Below, piece after piece: positions 1 through 12,800 of a stretch of 64,000 nt of DNA. Source of the DNA: Phoronis australis (Eukaryota; Phoronida; Phoronidae); NCBI GenBank assembly GCA_002633005.1, contig NMRA01000659.1:158419-222418 (forward strand), given 5' to 3'. Made by a program: the position numbers and the translations under genes. The stretch's first letter is position 1; every line of letters begins with the position of its first letter. The notes under the pieces are model-generated. The model did no database searches. It was not told the origin of the DNA and saw only the letters and a program-made list of their open reading frames with translations.

Positions 1-689
1 CCTGAGTCAATCTACAGTGCAAGTCAAAGGAAAAAAGACAAAATGACCTACAGTTAATGTGTGTCATGACAGTCAAGCACAAAAAGGATTATATGCTTCA
101 ATGGTCGAGTGTAATGGAATTGACTGTCCTGATAGTAACCCAAGTCATGACTGGTAAAATAAAACAGTACACATGAATAGGTTATCTACTAATGCCTATT
201 GTTTGGATCTATTCAATCGTAAACAAACCTCAAGACACTTTAAAAAATATCTACATCGCGTGACAAACACTGATGACAGAGTACACTGTAATTAGGTCAA
301 CTATTGCCTCACAACTACATATGGGTCACACTTTCTGTTGCAAGTTTCATCGGGTTAAAATTGATACATACAGCACATGAATTTACATTTTATAAAAGAA
401 CTGATGTTGAATGATTTCACATCAAAAACATTCATAATGTTTATGCCTGTTCCATTGTTCACGGCATCAGCACGCTGACCTTTGACCTAATTAAAGCACT
501 CACAAAAACTATGATTTGCATCTCCACACTCTACTGTCCTCTTTCATGGGTCTCAATTTTGCATGATACAAACAAAATGACAACATTTCCAAACGAAAGA
601 TATCAAAAAATTTTCAAAGAGCAACCAAAGAAATCATTTAGGGAAATTCTGACATGTATTAATCCAGCCGATGTTTGAATTGTCTACAG
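1..689. other. No exon recognised at left edge
   Basis: By gene order this should be an FCSK intron and perhaps an exon before the kinase domain. I found no frame with recognisable fucokinase sequence here. Confidence 0.5.
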
Positions 690-806
690 AAAGATGACTT
701 AGTGTCTTCGCACTTCCTTGACAATTTTGAATTCCCAGTAGCACTGTGGAACGAATTTACGTTCCTAAGACATTTGCTTGCCATTGCCATGGAGCAAGTA
801 ACAGCC
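690..806 (-). CDS. FCSK: FCSK probable exon, 3' border unclear
   Basis: An acceptor ending GCCAG before 806 keeps phase with the previous exon. It encodes RAVTCSMAMASKCLRNV, resembling human RALACVADVLGCMAEG. Several weak donors exist (GTAAAT near 761, GTAGAC near 690), so the lower border is approximate. Confidence 0.45.
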
Positions 807-3800
807 CTGGCATTATGTTCACATGATGATGTAACCAAACGGTAGGTCCACACACACAGGCTCATCCACACCAACTGAATTTGAACTCCAGGTACTGTAC
901 CGATCTGTGAGGACATTTTGGGTGCACCCTGTATAGTCCTGATTCACATGGCATGCTTCAAATAGTTTGCCCATTTTGCGCAATGCTATTGGACTAATTT
1001 TCCAGTAGAGTCTCATGTTCAGGTGGTAACGGGCCCTGAACTCTCAAAAAGCTGAGAGACCTTAGCACACTGATATTGTTTGCATCAGTGTAATACGAAA
1101 CCAGTCACGTTAGTCTAATCATAGTTTGTATGTAAATGATAGCTAAATTAAATAAACAATATCCAAGTCATCTGAAAATCGACACATAAATATTTGATGT
1201 CCATTTCCAACATTTCCTGAAAAGTTCAGACATAAAAACTTGACTGTAGCATATTGTATGTTTAACGATACATGACATGCACATGATCAATCTACATGTA
1301 TTGTTGAAATGGTTACCTTCTCTGACTGAACTCTGTGGTCAGATCACATTGACCTAGAATGTCCCGAATAGACAACCTCCAAGACGAGCGCCACCTGGGG
1401 AAAAATACAGAACAATCAGAATGCATTATACACTGTGAACACAATGTCAAATTCAATCACAGAGCTGACAGATCCGGAAGATGAGCGCACAGATGTGTTA
1501 CGGATCAACATATTTTCAATAACACAAATATACTCTGCCAGACTTCTGCAACTTGAAACAGTTACTGATCACAACCTCATTCCATCCACTTACAATGTCA
1601 AGACTGCTGTAAACAACTGAACCAGCTGATGGTATCATATCCACACAATGCATAGTAAGGGTTATCCCAAATATCGCTAAACAAAACAAATTCAACAACA
1701 AGAGACTGACACACGGGATTCCCACAAAACTTGCACAATTTCTACATATTAAGTACACTGATATGACAACTAGAAGTTTGTCAAAATCACACTTTAAATG
1801 CTAATGTTACGCTAGCTTTTATCAACATGTCTGTGTTTAAATATACAAAAACTACAGACATTAAATCAGCAGAAACATTTTATTTTAAAAAAATTAAGAA
1901 AGTAGAAACCCAATAGAGTTCAATTTGCCACTTTTTACCAATCTGCCATCAACTCGGTCACATGACCATGTCTTTTTGTCAAATTTAGAAAAAAAGTTAA
2001 CAGTAACTTTCACCAAATATGGTTTGAGATGAAACCTCAAAAATGTTGTTACGGTTTTCTCGCATTTTCGATTTGTGTTACTTTTTTTCATGAAAACAAT
2101 AAAAACCCAACTTTATTTACGCTTTGTTGCAAACATGGAACATTCTAAAACAATTCCTAACAGAGTTTTGGAGAACAGTATCACCCATTGAAACTTCTCA
2201 AATAAATCCGCTCAACCATTTCTGAAAAATGACATTCGCAAGTTCGCAAAATTTCGACACTTGCCTAAGGTCTATATAAACATAAATCTTGGTAGTGAAC
2301 AAGAACACGTTTCCTACTGCTTACTGCAAGTTGTTATCTCACCTGGCTAGTGTCTCCAGGCTGGCATTGTGACTTTGAAGCCATAAGACATCAGGCAGAC
2401 CAACTGGGTATGTCGCATGCAAGACTGGGAACAACTTGGCATTCAACAGACACATGTCACTGACCTATAAACACATTGTGCAACATGCGATCAGTTTCCA
2501 AGGCAGTTAAGCAAGGAACTTTATGATACTATTACCCCCCTGTCATGTGATTTTCTTAGAAATTCAAGGCCATTGTTTTACATCATGATCAGCAGCTGTT
2601 CAAACACAGAAATTGTTGTAACAACGCTAAGATTTCAAAAACATGACTGTGCATTGACGGCTAAATTTAATCCAGAGTGAATAGAATTCTTCTTAATTTG
2701 CGAGTATGCCAAGTTACAAGGCCACAAATAGAGATGAACATTTTGCATTTATAAACTTGTGATACAATTTTAAGTGATAAATGAAGACTGAGGTAAATAT
2801 TAACAGCGAAAAAATGAGGAACAAAGACATGTAATTAACTGCCATGTCAGTATGGAAAGAGAAAATTAACAATAATTGCAAATAACGCAAGCATCGTCAT
2901 TGTTGACAGGATTCACAAGCAAATATTGACAGTGTATTATTACCATAACTAGCATACGTGCGCCCTTGTTCAGGTTTAAACCAAGTTGTGACGAAGAATG
3001 AGACCTGGTGCAGCAGCCTGGTCCAATGGTACTTCAACCTATGACTTTGAAAACTAACCAAGTTTGGACCATGTTTTACAAATATTGCATTTCCCCTTCC
3101 CCAACAGAGCGCCATAAACCAACAGGTGAATGCCATTCAAGACACACAGACTCCAGCAGCAGGACACAATCGTCACACTGCACCTCAGGTACAGAAAAGA
3201 GGCAGAGAAGTTTAAAATATTCAAAGATTCGACTATGATTTAAAGACATTTTGTTTCCCTTACCTTGTCTGAGTCCCATATGTCAGCAGACGTAATACCC
3301 GTCTGCTCAAAGAAATCATTCCAAGGCTTGTTACAAAAGGTGGCACCGGGGTCACTCACAGGCAGCTGTCAAAAAGATAGTGGGACAAATGATATCAAGA
3401 GAGCGGTAGCAATGTTTAAAGAAGAAAGTCAATTTATTCATAAACTTCTCACAATAGGATGTTATCTTCGGCAAGTTTTCACACTCACCATGTAGTGAAT
3501 TTATTTTATCAATTATTAGTAAATATTATTTGTATCACAGGAGATTAATGAATGCTAAGGATTGTGCTGGATACTAAGACAGGCATTAATTTTTTATTTT
3601 GAAAATTTCTTGTACTAAATTTTTAGTAACACCAGGGTTAGAGTCAATTAATGTTTTAGCAATACCCAGGTTAGAGTCAATTCGTGGGCTTGGGAAGAAC
3701 AGGCAATTCGTTGTTGTTTAAACTGTCAAGAATTTGTAGTTGTTTGAGATAAGGCTTGATAAGTTGACTTGTCACAGTCCATCATGTTATAGGTAATGGT

Positions 3801-6800
3801 CTGATATAACGTGCAAGAATTTTGCAAACCAGTTTTCTCCACTGAATAACGGGCATCAAACTTGTTCTCAAAACACGGGCGCGTTATATCAGACTATTGC
3901 CATGTTATGTGCAAAGCACGATCTCAAGTACAATCAAACTGTTCTTCTATGGCTTAGAAACCATTCTTATCTCAGTAAAGTAGGAGTGAGACTGGTTTTA
4001 CAGTCAGGGACAGGTCTATATCAAAACTTCTAGCAGTTTAAGGTGCCAAATTCTTGCCTTCTTTACCTCTAAAACTGAAATGATAGTGACATTTTGTGGA
4101 CTAAGCTGTTTTTTTCATACAGGGTAAGGGCGCAAACTCGAATCAACTGATAATGAAAACATGCACTAAGTTGAACTACTTCAAGACTTTTTATTTCATG
4201 AAAAACTAATAATTGAATAAATGCAGTCAACAAGACTTATTTCTTTAATTTGAAAATTGTGCTGCATTGCTCCAACACATCTTCAATACTTAGTCACTTG
4301 AAATGAGAAAAAGGGGGAGTTTGCCACATTATCTCTTTGGATGTTCAATGATCACATTCATGTGGGAGGTCAACCCTAGAACTTTGGCCGGTGTTTTTCA
4401 ACTGTGTTTTCTCCTATTTCAAGTTGAAAACTTGAACATAAATGTCCGTTGATTCAACTTTCCCACTGGAACTAATTGCATCATCAAATTCTTCGACCTT
4501 CAGGTCTTTAAAGGTCATTAGGTAACCAAAGCGACTGTATAGATTAACAGCACCTAGTAGGGTAAACCCCACAACCCAATTTCTTAAAATTACAATTTAA
4601 GTACCCATGTCTAATTTGATTTCCAGGATCGCCAACTTAATTACCCAAGGCATTAACCCAAATTTTTATGGAGAATAAAGTCACTGTGCACTACCTTATT
4701 TTCCACTATTTCATGCCGAGTCTGTTTTTTCCTATTCTCAAAATAGACAAGGCAGTAACTTCACGATTTGACTGTATAACTGCCAATCAGTCGTCATCTG
4801 GCCACCAGTATAGCACATAGGACATACACCAAATCTTACTAATGAAATAACTTCAAGTTGGTAAATCACATAGTTACATAATCAAGATATTAAGAAGATG
4901 CCAGTTTCACCAATTGGTATGACTATTAAATGAAAAAGTGGATCAGGTGATTTTTTTAAATAAAAAATGCATGACTTCCACTTATGAAATATTATTAGAA
5001 ATAGCAAGAAAATATTTTACCTGGACCCATTTTTGTTATCTCACCTGTAAGTTGTCGAACTTGCCAGATAATGTAAATACATTCGTTGTTGTCTTGAGGT
5101 GGCCCAGAAACATGTTGAACCCTTGTAGCACAATGCCGTCATGGATGTGGATCTTGTCCAGCTAATGTAGAGAAAACAGAATACATAATCATTCTGCAAT
5201 ATAGAAAAATACATTTAACAAAGTTTAGGCAAATGTCACATAAAAGTTCATTTTTACTACTAACATAACTTTGCATGTAATCTACAAAATTCGAATCATA
5301 GTGAAAAATTCCCCTCCTGCAACACCATGAAAGTGATTCTCACAACTGCTTTGTGGATATACTAAAAGTGAAATAGAATGTGAAAAACTGACCAAAGTCC
5401 CTTATTTAAAGTGCTTCTCTGCCACCATAGACTATAATAGTACAAGGACCGCCAACACCATATATTTTCAATGAATGAAATCTGTGGTCAGACGCACAAG
5501 CAGTGATGTCATTATTCACTAGCGAAACCTGGCCAAATTAGCAAGTTTTATTTCCGGCAAGTACGTCATCTGCTAATCATGGTGGGTCGGCTGTTTTGTG
5601 GCTGGGTGTTCGGCCACACACGTGAAATGTAAAGGACTAAGTTGCCACAGTGTCCACCAACCACACAACCTGCTTTGGAAGCAAAAGCTCATTTCCTGCG
5701 TGAAGGTGAGGGGTAGCTGCCTCAACAAGAACACTTCATTCATTTGTTCAAGACATTTTGATGATGCATGTTTTTTAAGAAGCTCTGTTGATGTCAAAGC
5801 ATTTTTCGTTTGGTTTCAAATTTTGATAAAACGATCAATCAACAGCTCGTCACTTCGTCGATTTTTCTCCCACATGGCAGAGAACCTCCATTAATTTGGT
5901 ACGGCAAGACACTGATGTAACTAATTTCCCCTATGCGGAAAATGTGACATTTGACCTTTGATGTAAACAAAACAATGGCAATTTCAACCAGCAGCAAATC
6001 CAACTTCTTTGAATGTATGTGCGGAACATATTGTTAGGGGCGAGGAATGTGAATACTGCACTGGGATGAAATTTTTAAATATTTCAAATTTATTTAGTAG
6101 AATCTGTGTTTCAAAATTGTGAATGTCAATTTTTTCTAGACATTCTTACAACTTTCGAAGTGAATAACTCTTACATTAGCATTTCAAATAAGTACGTCCA
6201 CCACAATCTGTTGAAAAGTTATTTTTAATTTGGAGTTTTTGTGTTCCATGCCTCTTTAAATCCGTACAACAGCAATGCATTACACAACTCAAGACACATA
6301 CCTGGACAGATACATCAGACTGTAATACTCTGACACCAGATACCAGGCACTCACTGCCGACTGAGGTCCGTGCTGGCAGCGAGCAGTGACTAATGATGGA
6401 CTGTCGTCCGACACTGGAGCCCGTCCCCAACATCGAGTTCATCACAACACTGCTGAGGTCAATGGAAACATCCTGATATAAAGAGAACATTAAACTGATC
6501 ACATTCATCAACACACAATACTGTAGAGACATCCCTGTGATAACACTAGCTGTTTTAAATTTATTAGTTAGACAGAAAAAACAACATAACACTACAGGCA
6601 ACTGACATATTCAGCAGAAATAGAAAAAAAATTTACATTGATCCTACATAAAATCAAGTGGCACAGTCTATGTAAACTGGTTTCCCTTTCAATTCACTGT
6701 TTAAATAATTTTATGAAACCAAAACAGCACAATAAGGAAACCCATAAAAACTGGATTGTCTTGAATATTACTTGCCATCTGTGATATCGTTTTCAACATT

Positions 6801-9800
6801 GAGTGGGAACAGAGAAATAACCTGCTATTGGCTTAAATTGGTGATATTATGTTCTGAACAGATGACGTAACATTATTTTTTTTTAATTAAAATTGATGCG
6901 GTCATATTATGATTTTCCGAATTGAAGAGATTATAATTTTATGAATTGAAGCAGACATATCAAGATTTTCTGTTATAAAGAGGTCGTATGATTTTTGAAT
7001 TACAGTGGTCATATAATAAATTTTCTGAACTGAAGAGGTCACATCACGATTTCCAGAATTAAAGAAATCACATTATGATTTTCTGAATTATTGTACTCAT
7101 ATCATGATTTTATAAATTGAAGCAGTCATATTAGGATTTTCTAAATTGAAGTAGTGATGATTTTCAGTCGAGTGCTCAAAATATTACGATTTTGTGCATC
7201 GAAGCTGTCATACTATGATTCTCTGAACTGATGACATCACAAGATTTTCTGAACTGAAGCGGTGATAGGATATTTTGAATTGAAGCACTCATATCATGAG
7301 ATATTAATGAATATAAATTTTAAATTAATTTCTGAATTGATGCTTCGATATTGACGAATTGAAGCAGTCGTATTATGATTTTTTGAACTGATGCAGTCAT
7401 ATTACGATTTCCTAAATTGAAGCCATCACATTTATTTTTGTGAATTAAAGTGGTTACACACTTCTTTGAATTAAAGCAAAGCCATAGTGTGATTTTCTGT
7501 TTTCAAGCGGTAAAAATCATGAATTTCTGAATTCAAACGGTCATGTTATGATTTTCTGAAGCATTCTATGAGTCGTAAAATAATGCTCTGAATGTTCTTC
7601 ATGAAATGGAGGTAAAGTTCTACGAAGGCTAAACACACCAACAATCGGTGATACTTAATCGCCGCAGAGTGCTCTGAACGCAACTACCCACAATTTATCT
7701 CTCCGCCCTTAGCGGCAGATTTTACTAGAACAGCCTTGAGACTGCCTAGGGTAATGTTGACCTAGTTGTGAGCTTGATTTTTTGGACAGCTGAACAGAAG
7801 GGATGTACAGTACGTTTAACTACTTCACTGCCAAGATTTCCTTAGAACTGCACTTCCCAATCCTTTTTGAGGATACCCACAACATTGGGTGCAGTCACTG
7901 AAAATACACTAAAGAAACACTAAGAACAATCAATGAAAGGTTTTACTTAAAAATAAATTCATCCCAATCCCAGTACATACATGTACATGTAACACTTAAA
8001 ACTCGGATCCCCAATCGGATTCGTTTTGCAGTTGAGTCAATTAAATCTCGATGATGACCATTACATCAATCGCAGTTTGACAGGTAAGATATTAGCCACA
8101 GTTTGCTATAAAATATGCAAAAAATTCAAAAAGGTCTAAATCCATTTGATATTTGGTAATACTGGCTTTTTGTTGTTAAATTGTTAACAGTAGTTACTAC
8201 ATGATATTGAAGATCAAGAACAGCAAAGTACCCGACTCCCAGATCAACAGATTTGGCAGTGACCAATGACTTACCAGAAGGTGTGCATGGCAGTGACTGA
8301 TAACTTATCAGTAGGTGTGTATGGCAGTGACTGATAAATTACCAGAAGGTGTGAGCGGCAGTGACCGATAACCCACCAGAAGATGTGTACGGTACTGACC
8401 GATAACTTACTAGGTGTGCAAGGTAGTGAAAGAGTTTTGTAGGCCCAAAAATAACATAAATGTGTGATTTGTAGCATGTACACGACTTAAGCAAAAAGAA
8501 TGGCTACTGGCAATGCTTATTCAAGCTTGTTTTTTAATAGTTTTTAGTACCTCAATGACTGCAGGCAAGTTAAGACGAGGCCCATCTCCTGGGGAGTGTT
8601 TAGCAAGGATGAACCTCATGTAGTCACTGGCAGACAGTGATAAATAGTTGAATGCAGCACCCTCTAGTGACACTGGAAAACATCAAACAACAATGTGGTC
8701 CTGGCCAAGGAACTCAGTCACATTCATGTGAAAGAAATTATTAAATAAGAGCAACGCGAAGCGTTGAAATGCGCCCACGAATGCATCGCAAATGGTGTGC
8801 TTTTAGGTTTATTTATTTGTGGATGGACAGACGGAGATGGCGGAATAATGCGTCCACATATAAATATGTGGGCGCAAAAAAGGCTTCTTAGCATTGTAAA
8901 ATTTTATACAATTATCAAATCTGATTTCTATGTGGCATCTGCTAACTATACAAAAATCTATTCAAAAATGATATTCAAATTAACTAGATAATTCTTTTGA
9001 ACAGACTTGAGAGTCAATTCAAACACCATAATAACAATTTCATCGTCAGTAATGAACGGAGTAATAACAACAGAGATGCACTCAGAAGAGGTCAGCACCG
9101 TGTCAAGAAAAACATGACTTCAGACAAATTAACCATTCTCGATCTAATCTCTTCCAGAAGTGAATTTTCTGCTTGGCTTCTACACAACCCCATACTATAA
9201 TACGCCAAGCCTTGTCAAAACAGAACAGAAGGCATGCTCAAGGTCAACTATGACGCAGTGTCGCAGTCCCCTAAGATTTTAGGAAATATCCGAACATGCC
9301 ACGAGCTGACTTCTCAGTATCCTCTTAATTAACTTCACATTGTGAAAGTTGGTCAAATATAAAGGACTTGATATTTAAGCTATTCTTAGGAAACCACGCA
9401 GATAGGATAACCAAACTAAGATAAAGACCACAAACAAACGTCCAGTGAAAACACTAGCAACTGCAACTCTTAACAAGATGGATAATTGGAAAGCTGAAAG
9501 TAGTCCAGCACAAAGCCCCACAAACAGTTGCAGGTCCATATAGTTACTGTTACTTGACACAGTCCCTAGATACATACCAGCCTTAACCTTCAATCTGTTC
9601 AGGTTTCTCCACAGTACAGCCCTGGCATTGTATATCGTCGTCTGCGTAAAGGTATCCAAGGACTCTACGCGACAGCCTCCACTGGTTGTGCGGAGATACT
9701 TGTGCAGCATATGGACAAAGTCCTTCTCTTCAGTTTCTGTGTACATAGGCGCGAGCAGATCGAAGAAGATTGAAAACTGCAAAAATTATTAAATGCCACC

Positions 9801-12800
9801 AAGCAGGGTTTGACACTAACAGTAGTCTGAGAGGCAGACAGCAAGTAACTTTTGCTATTGGGTACTAAGTGAAATTTCAAAAGTAGAATGTCCGACAGCT
9901 AGGCTACTTGATTAGAACTTAGTAACAGTGAACTTGACTGTATATCCAGATCAATTGGCACAACCACCAAGCTTGCAAGCTTGACTTGAAGGCTTTCCAA
10001 CTCAATAATTTGGGCAAGCGAAGTGTTTCCTTCAGGCAAGTGACAGGCGAGTTAATGAAAACGTTAAGTGTCAAACTCTGCCTCAGGCTTAAAATCATGG
10101 CTGCTGTGAATAGACTACACGGACCATAACATTAGGTGCTGCACTATTTAAAACTGACAGGATTCTATAAGTAGATCAGTCAGATAGGCGCTCTATATTG
10201 TGGGGTTACCTACACAAGGTTGATGATTATCTTTCTGATGATTCTTGAATTTGGGATGATAAGCATTTCCTATTTCTAGAATTTGGGACAATTGTCGGCC
10301 TTGAGCAAAATAACTCAATTTTCACTGTCTCAAACTGGATAATTTTTACCGTTAATGTTTCAACAACCCTAAAGGGGGACGAATGGAACAATGCAACAAA
10401 AGAGTAGAAATTGCAATGCACGAGTTTCTCCTTTTCTCTTGTAGTTAACAATTTTTTTGTAAATCAAAGACAGTGATTGGGCTCAACTTTTAAAGACAAC
10501 TTCAATTTTGATAGATTGCAGTGCTAAAAATGGCCTGCAATTTTTTGCTGACGGTTTTGTAGGACAAATGGGCAGAGAAAGGCAATCCGAGTGCTTATGG
10601 CACTAAATGTTTAAATGCATCAATTGTTTTTTCTTACCTCTATAGAGGGCGCCCCGCTGTCTAACCCATAGTAAGTGCATCCATTCAGCGGTGGTATTGC
10701 GTGGAATGAAGTCAGAATATCCGCTACCCTGGGACTAAAGTAGACAACTCCGAGAACCTGAGAGTGGAAAATGAAACAAGAATCATAGTACAGTAGCCAA
10801 CGAAAGTTTTGTGCCACAGTTGAAATAATACACCTAATCATAATTGTTTTTACACAGAAATGTGATGTTTCAACAAATTCATAGTGCTTCATGATAAAAT
10901 GGAGTGGCCTCGAAAAAATGGAAAAATGGTTAACATGACATTCCTTACCAATCCATTATGAAATGCATGTTGAATTGATAAAACTTTTATCAAAATAAAA
11001 AATAAAAAAATAAAATTGATTAAATAATATTGAAAACTTCCATCTATCTTGTCAGCTACATATGGCTCCATTTACCCACAGCTCATCATGAGAACATCAT
11101 ACTGAATGCTTAATTTAATGTAAGGTAAAAATTAATAAAGTTTCAATGAAACAATTATACCTGTTTTATCATTCTCAAGACTTGTTAAATTGCTGCTAAT
11201 TGACGAGTAATATTGATAAACAGAATACAAAAATTATAAAGATAATTCAGATAAAACAACCAAAACCCAGTAAGAGCTTGGATATCTCAATGCACACTTA
11301 CCAGATTGTATTTGCCATCAAACCTGGCATATTGCCGCAGAGTCTCTGGGCTGCCTTTGTATACAGTGTTCGCAATGTAACCCTAAAAATAATACAAAGT
11401 CCAGTTATGGACATTGTGGACCAGGATGCCAGAAGCATTATGTCAATTACAACACGCCCCGCACACTAAGTAAGGTTGACCGAAGAAGAGTGATCTATTG
11501 TGAAGCCTGGGTTGAGTTCAGTATTGTAAACCCCTATGGAAAATAGGCATACGCACTCATCTGGCTACACGCGTTACAGTTTGTGTAAAATAAACAGCAA
11601 TACCACGCAATGAAAAGCCACATCAGCTTGCAAACGAAGTTGCCAAGGCAACCTAATGTCAATCACGAGCTGGTGTTCAGTCGCTACTATGACACGTCCA
11701 GCATTGAGGAAGGACACTACCTGGTTTAACTCTCTAGTACTCACTAATTACCTGATGGATGACATCAAAGTAGATAAATTGTGTCTTCCCGCAATGGATG
11801 CCATCAAGATAAAGGTCACGCATTTGGAAAACATTAGCAACTACTTTGCATTCGGCACACTTGCATCAGGCATGCACTGAAGTTTACGTATTGTAAGCCT
11901 GTAGACAAACCACCCATACCTCATCATTTATCTTGTATACACCATGTTGACAGGCAATGTCTAGCGATGATATAGGAACACTAAGAGACAGAACATCAAT
12001 ATCATCGGTCCACTGGATATCTGCAACAGTGTATCAAATGTAATACCAAGGCCACTGGATATCTGCAACAGTGTACCAAATGTAATACCAAGGCCACTGG
12101 ATATCAACCCACTACATTATTATTAAAATTTAATACACAATATTTATGTGAGAATGCAGCCTACATGAAACACTTGAGGAAAACGGAAGGGCAAAGATTA
12201 AAAGATTTAATTTAGTATAACCTCATGGTCTGAAATGCATGACTATTGTATTACACACAATCACGCACACGCATGGCAACATGGTTGTTTTCATTTATTG
12301 AAAATTAAGCAAGTTAACACTATCTACTGATAAATATATAGCGTAAATCTTATACAGTATCTACCGATAAATAAGTGTAAATCTTAGACCGGTGTGGAAA
12401 TATAGATTCACAATTTTTTTAAGTCTGGTCTGCATGCCACCTATTGGCCACATCATGTGACCTAATGAATATAAGTCCAACAAGATTTCTGGCCCCGAGC
12501 GGGACTCGAACTCAAGACCTTCTGCTAACTGTGCAGATGTTCTAGCCACTGAGTCATCAGGACCACCGGTCAAACACAGAAATCCAATCAGACTTAGCAG
12601 TGGGCATACCGCCCATAAAATTGTGAGTGTAAATATAATTATGTAAATCTTATACCGGCGTGGAACTATAGATTACAAACATTTTTAAGTCTGGCATGTA
12701 TGCCACATATTGACCACATCACATGACTTAATGAATATAAGTCCGAAAAGATTGCTGCCCCCGACCGGGACTCGAACCCAGGACCTTCTGCTAAACGTGC

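Noticed and set aside
8271-8483. 70-codon minus-strand frame with repeated peptide
   Set aside because: It is a reading of the minisatellite; unit lengths are not multiples of three.
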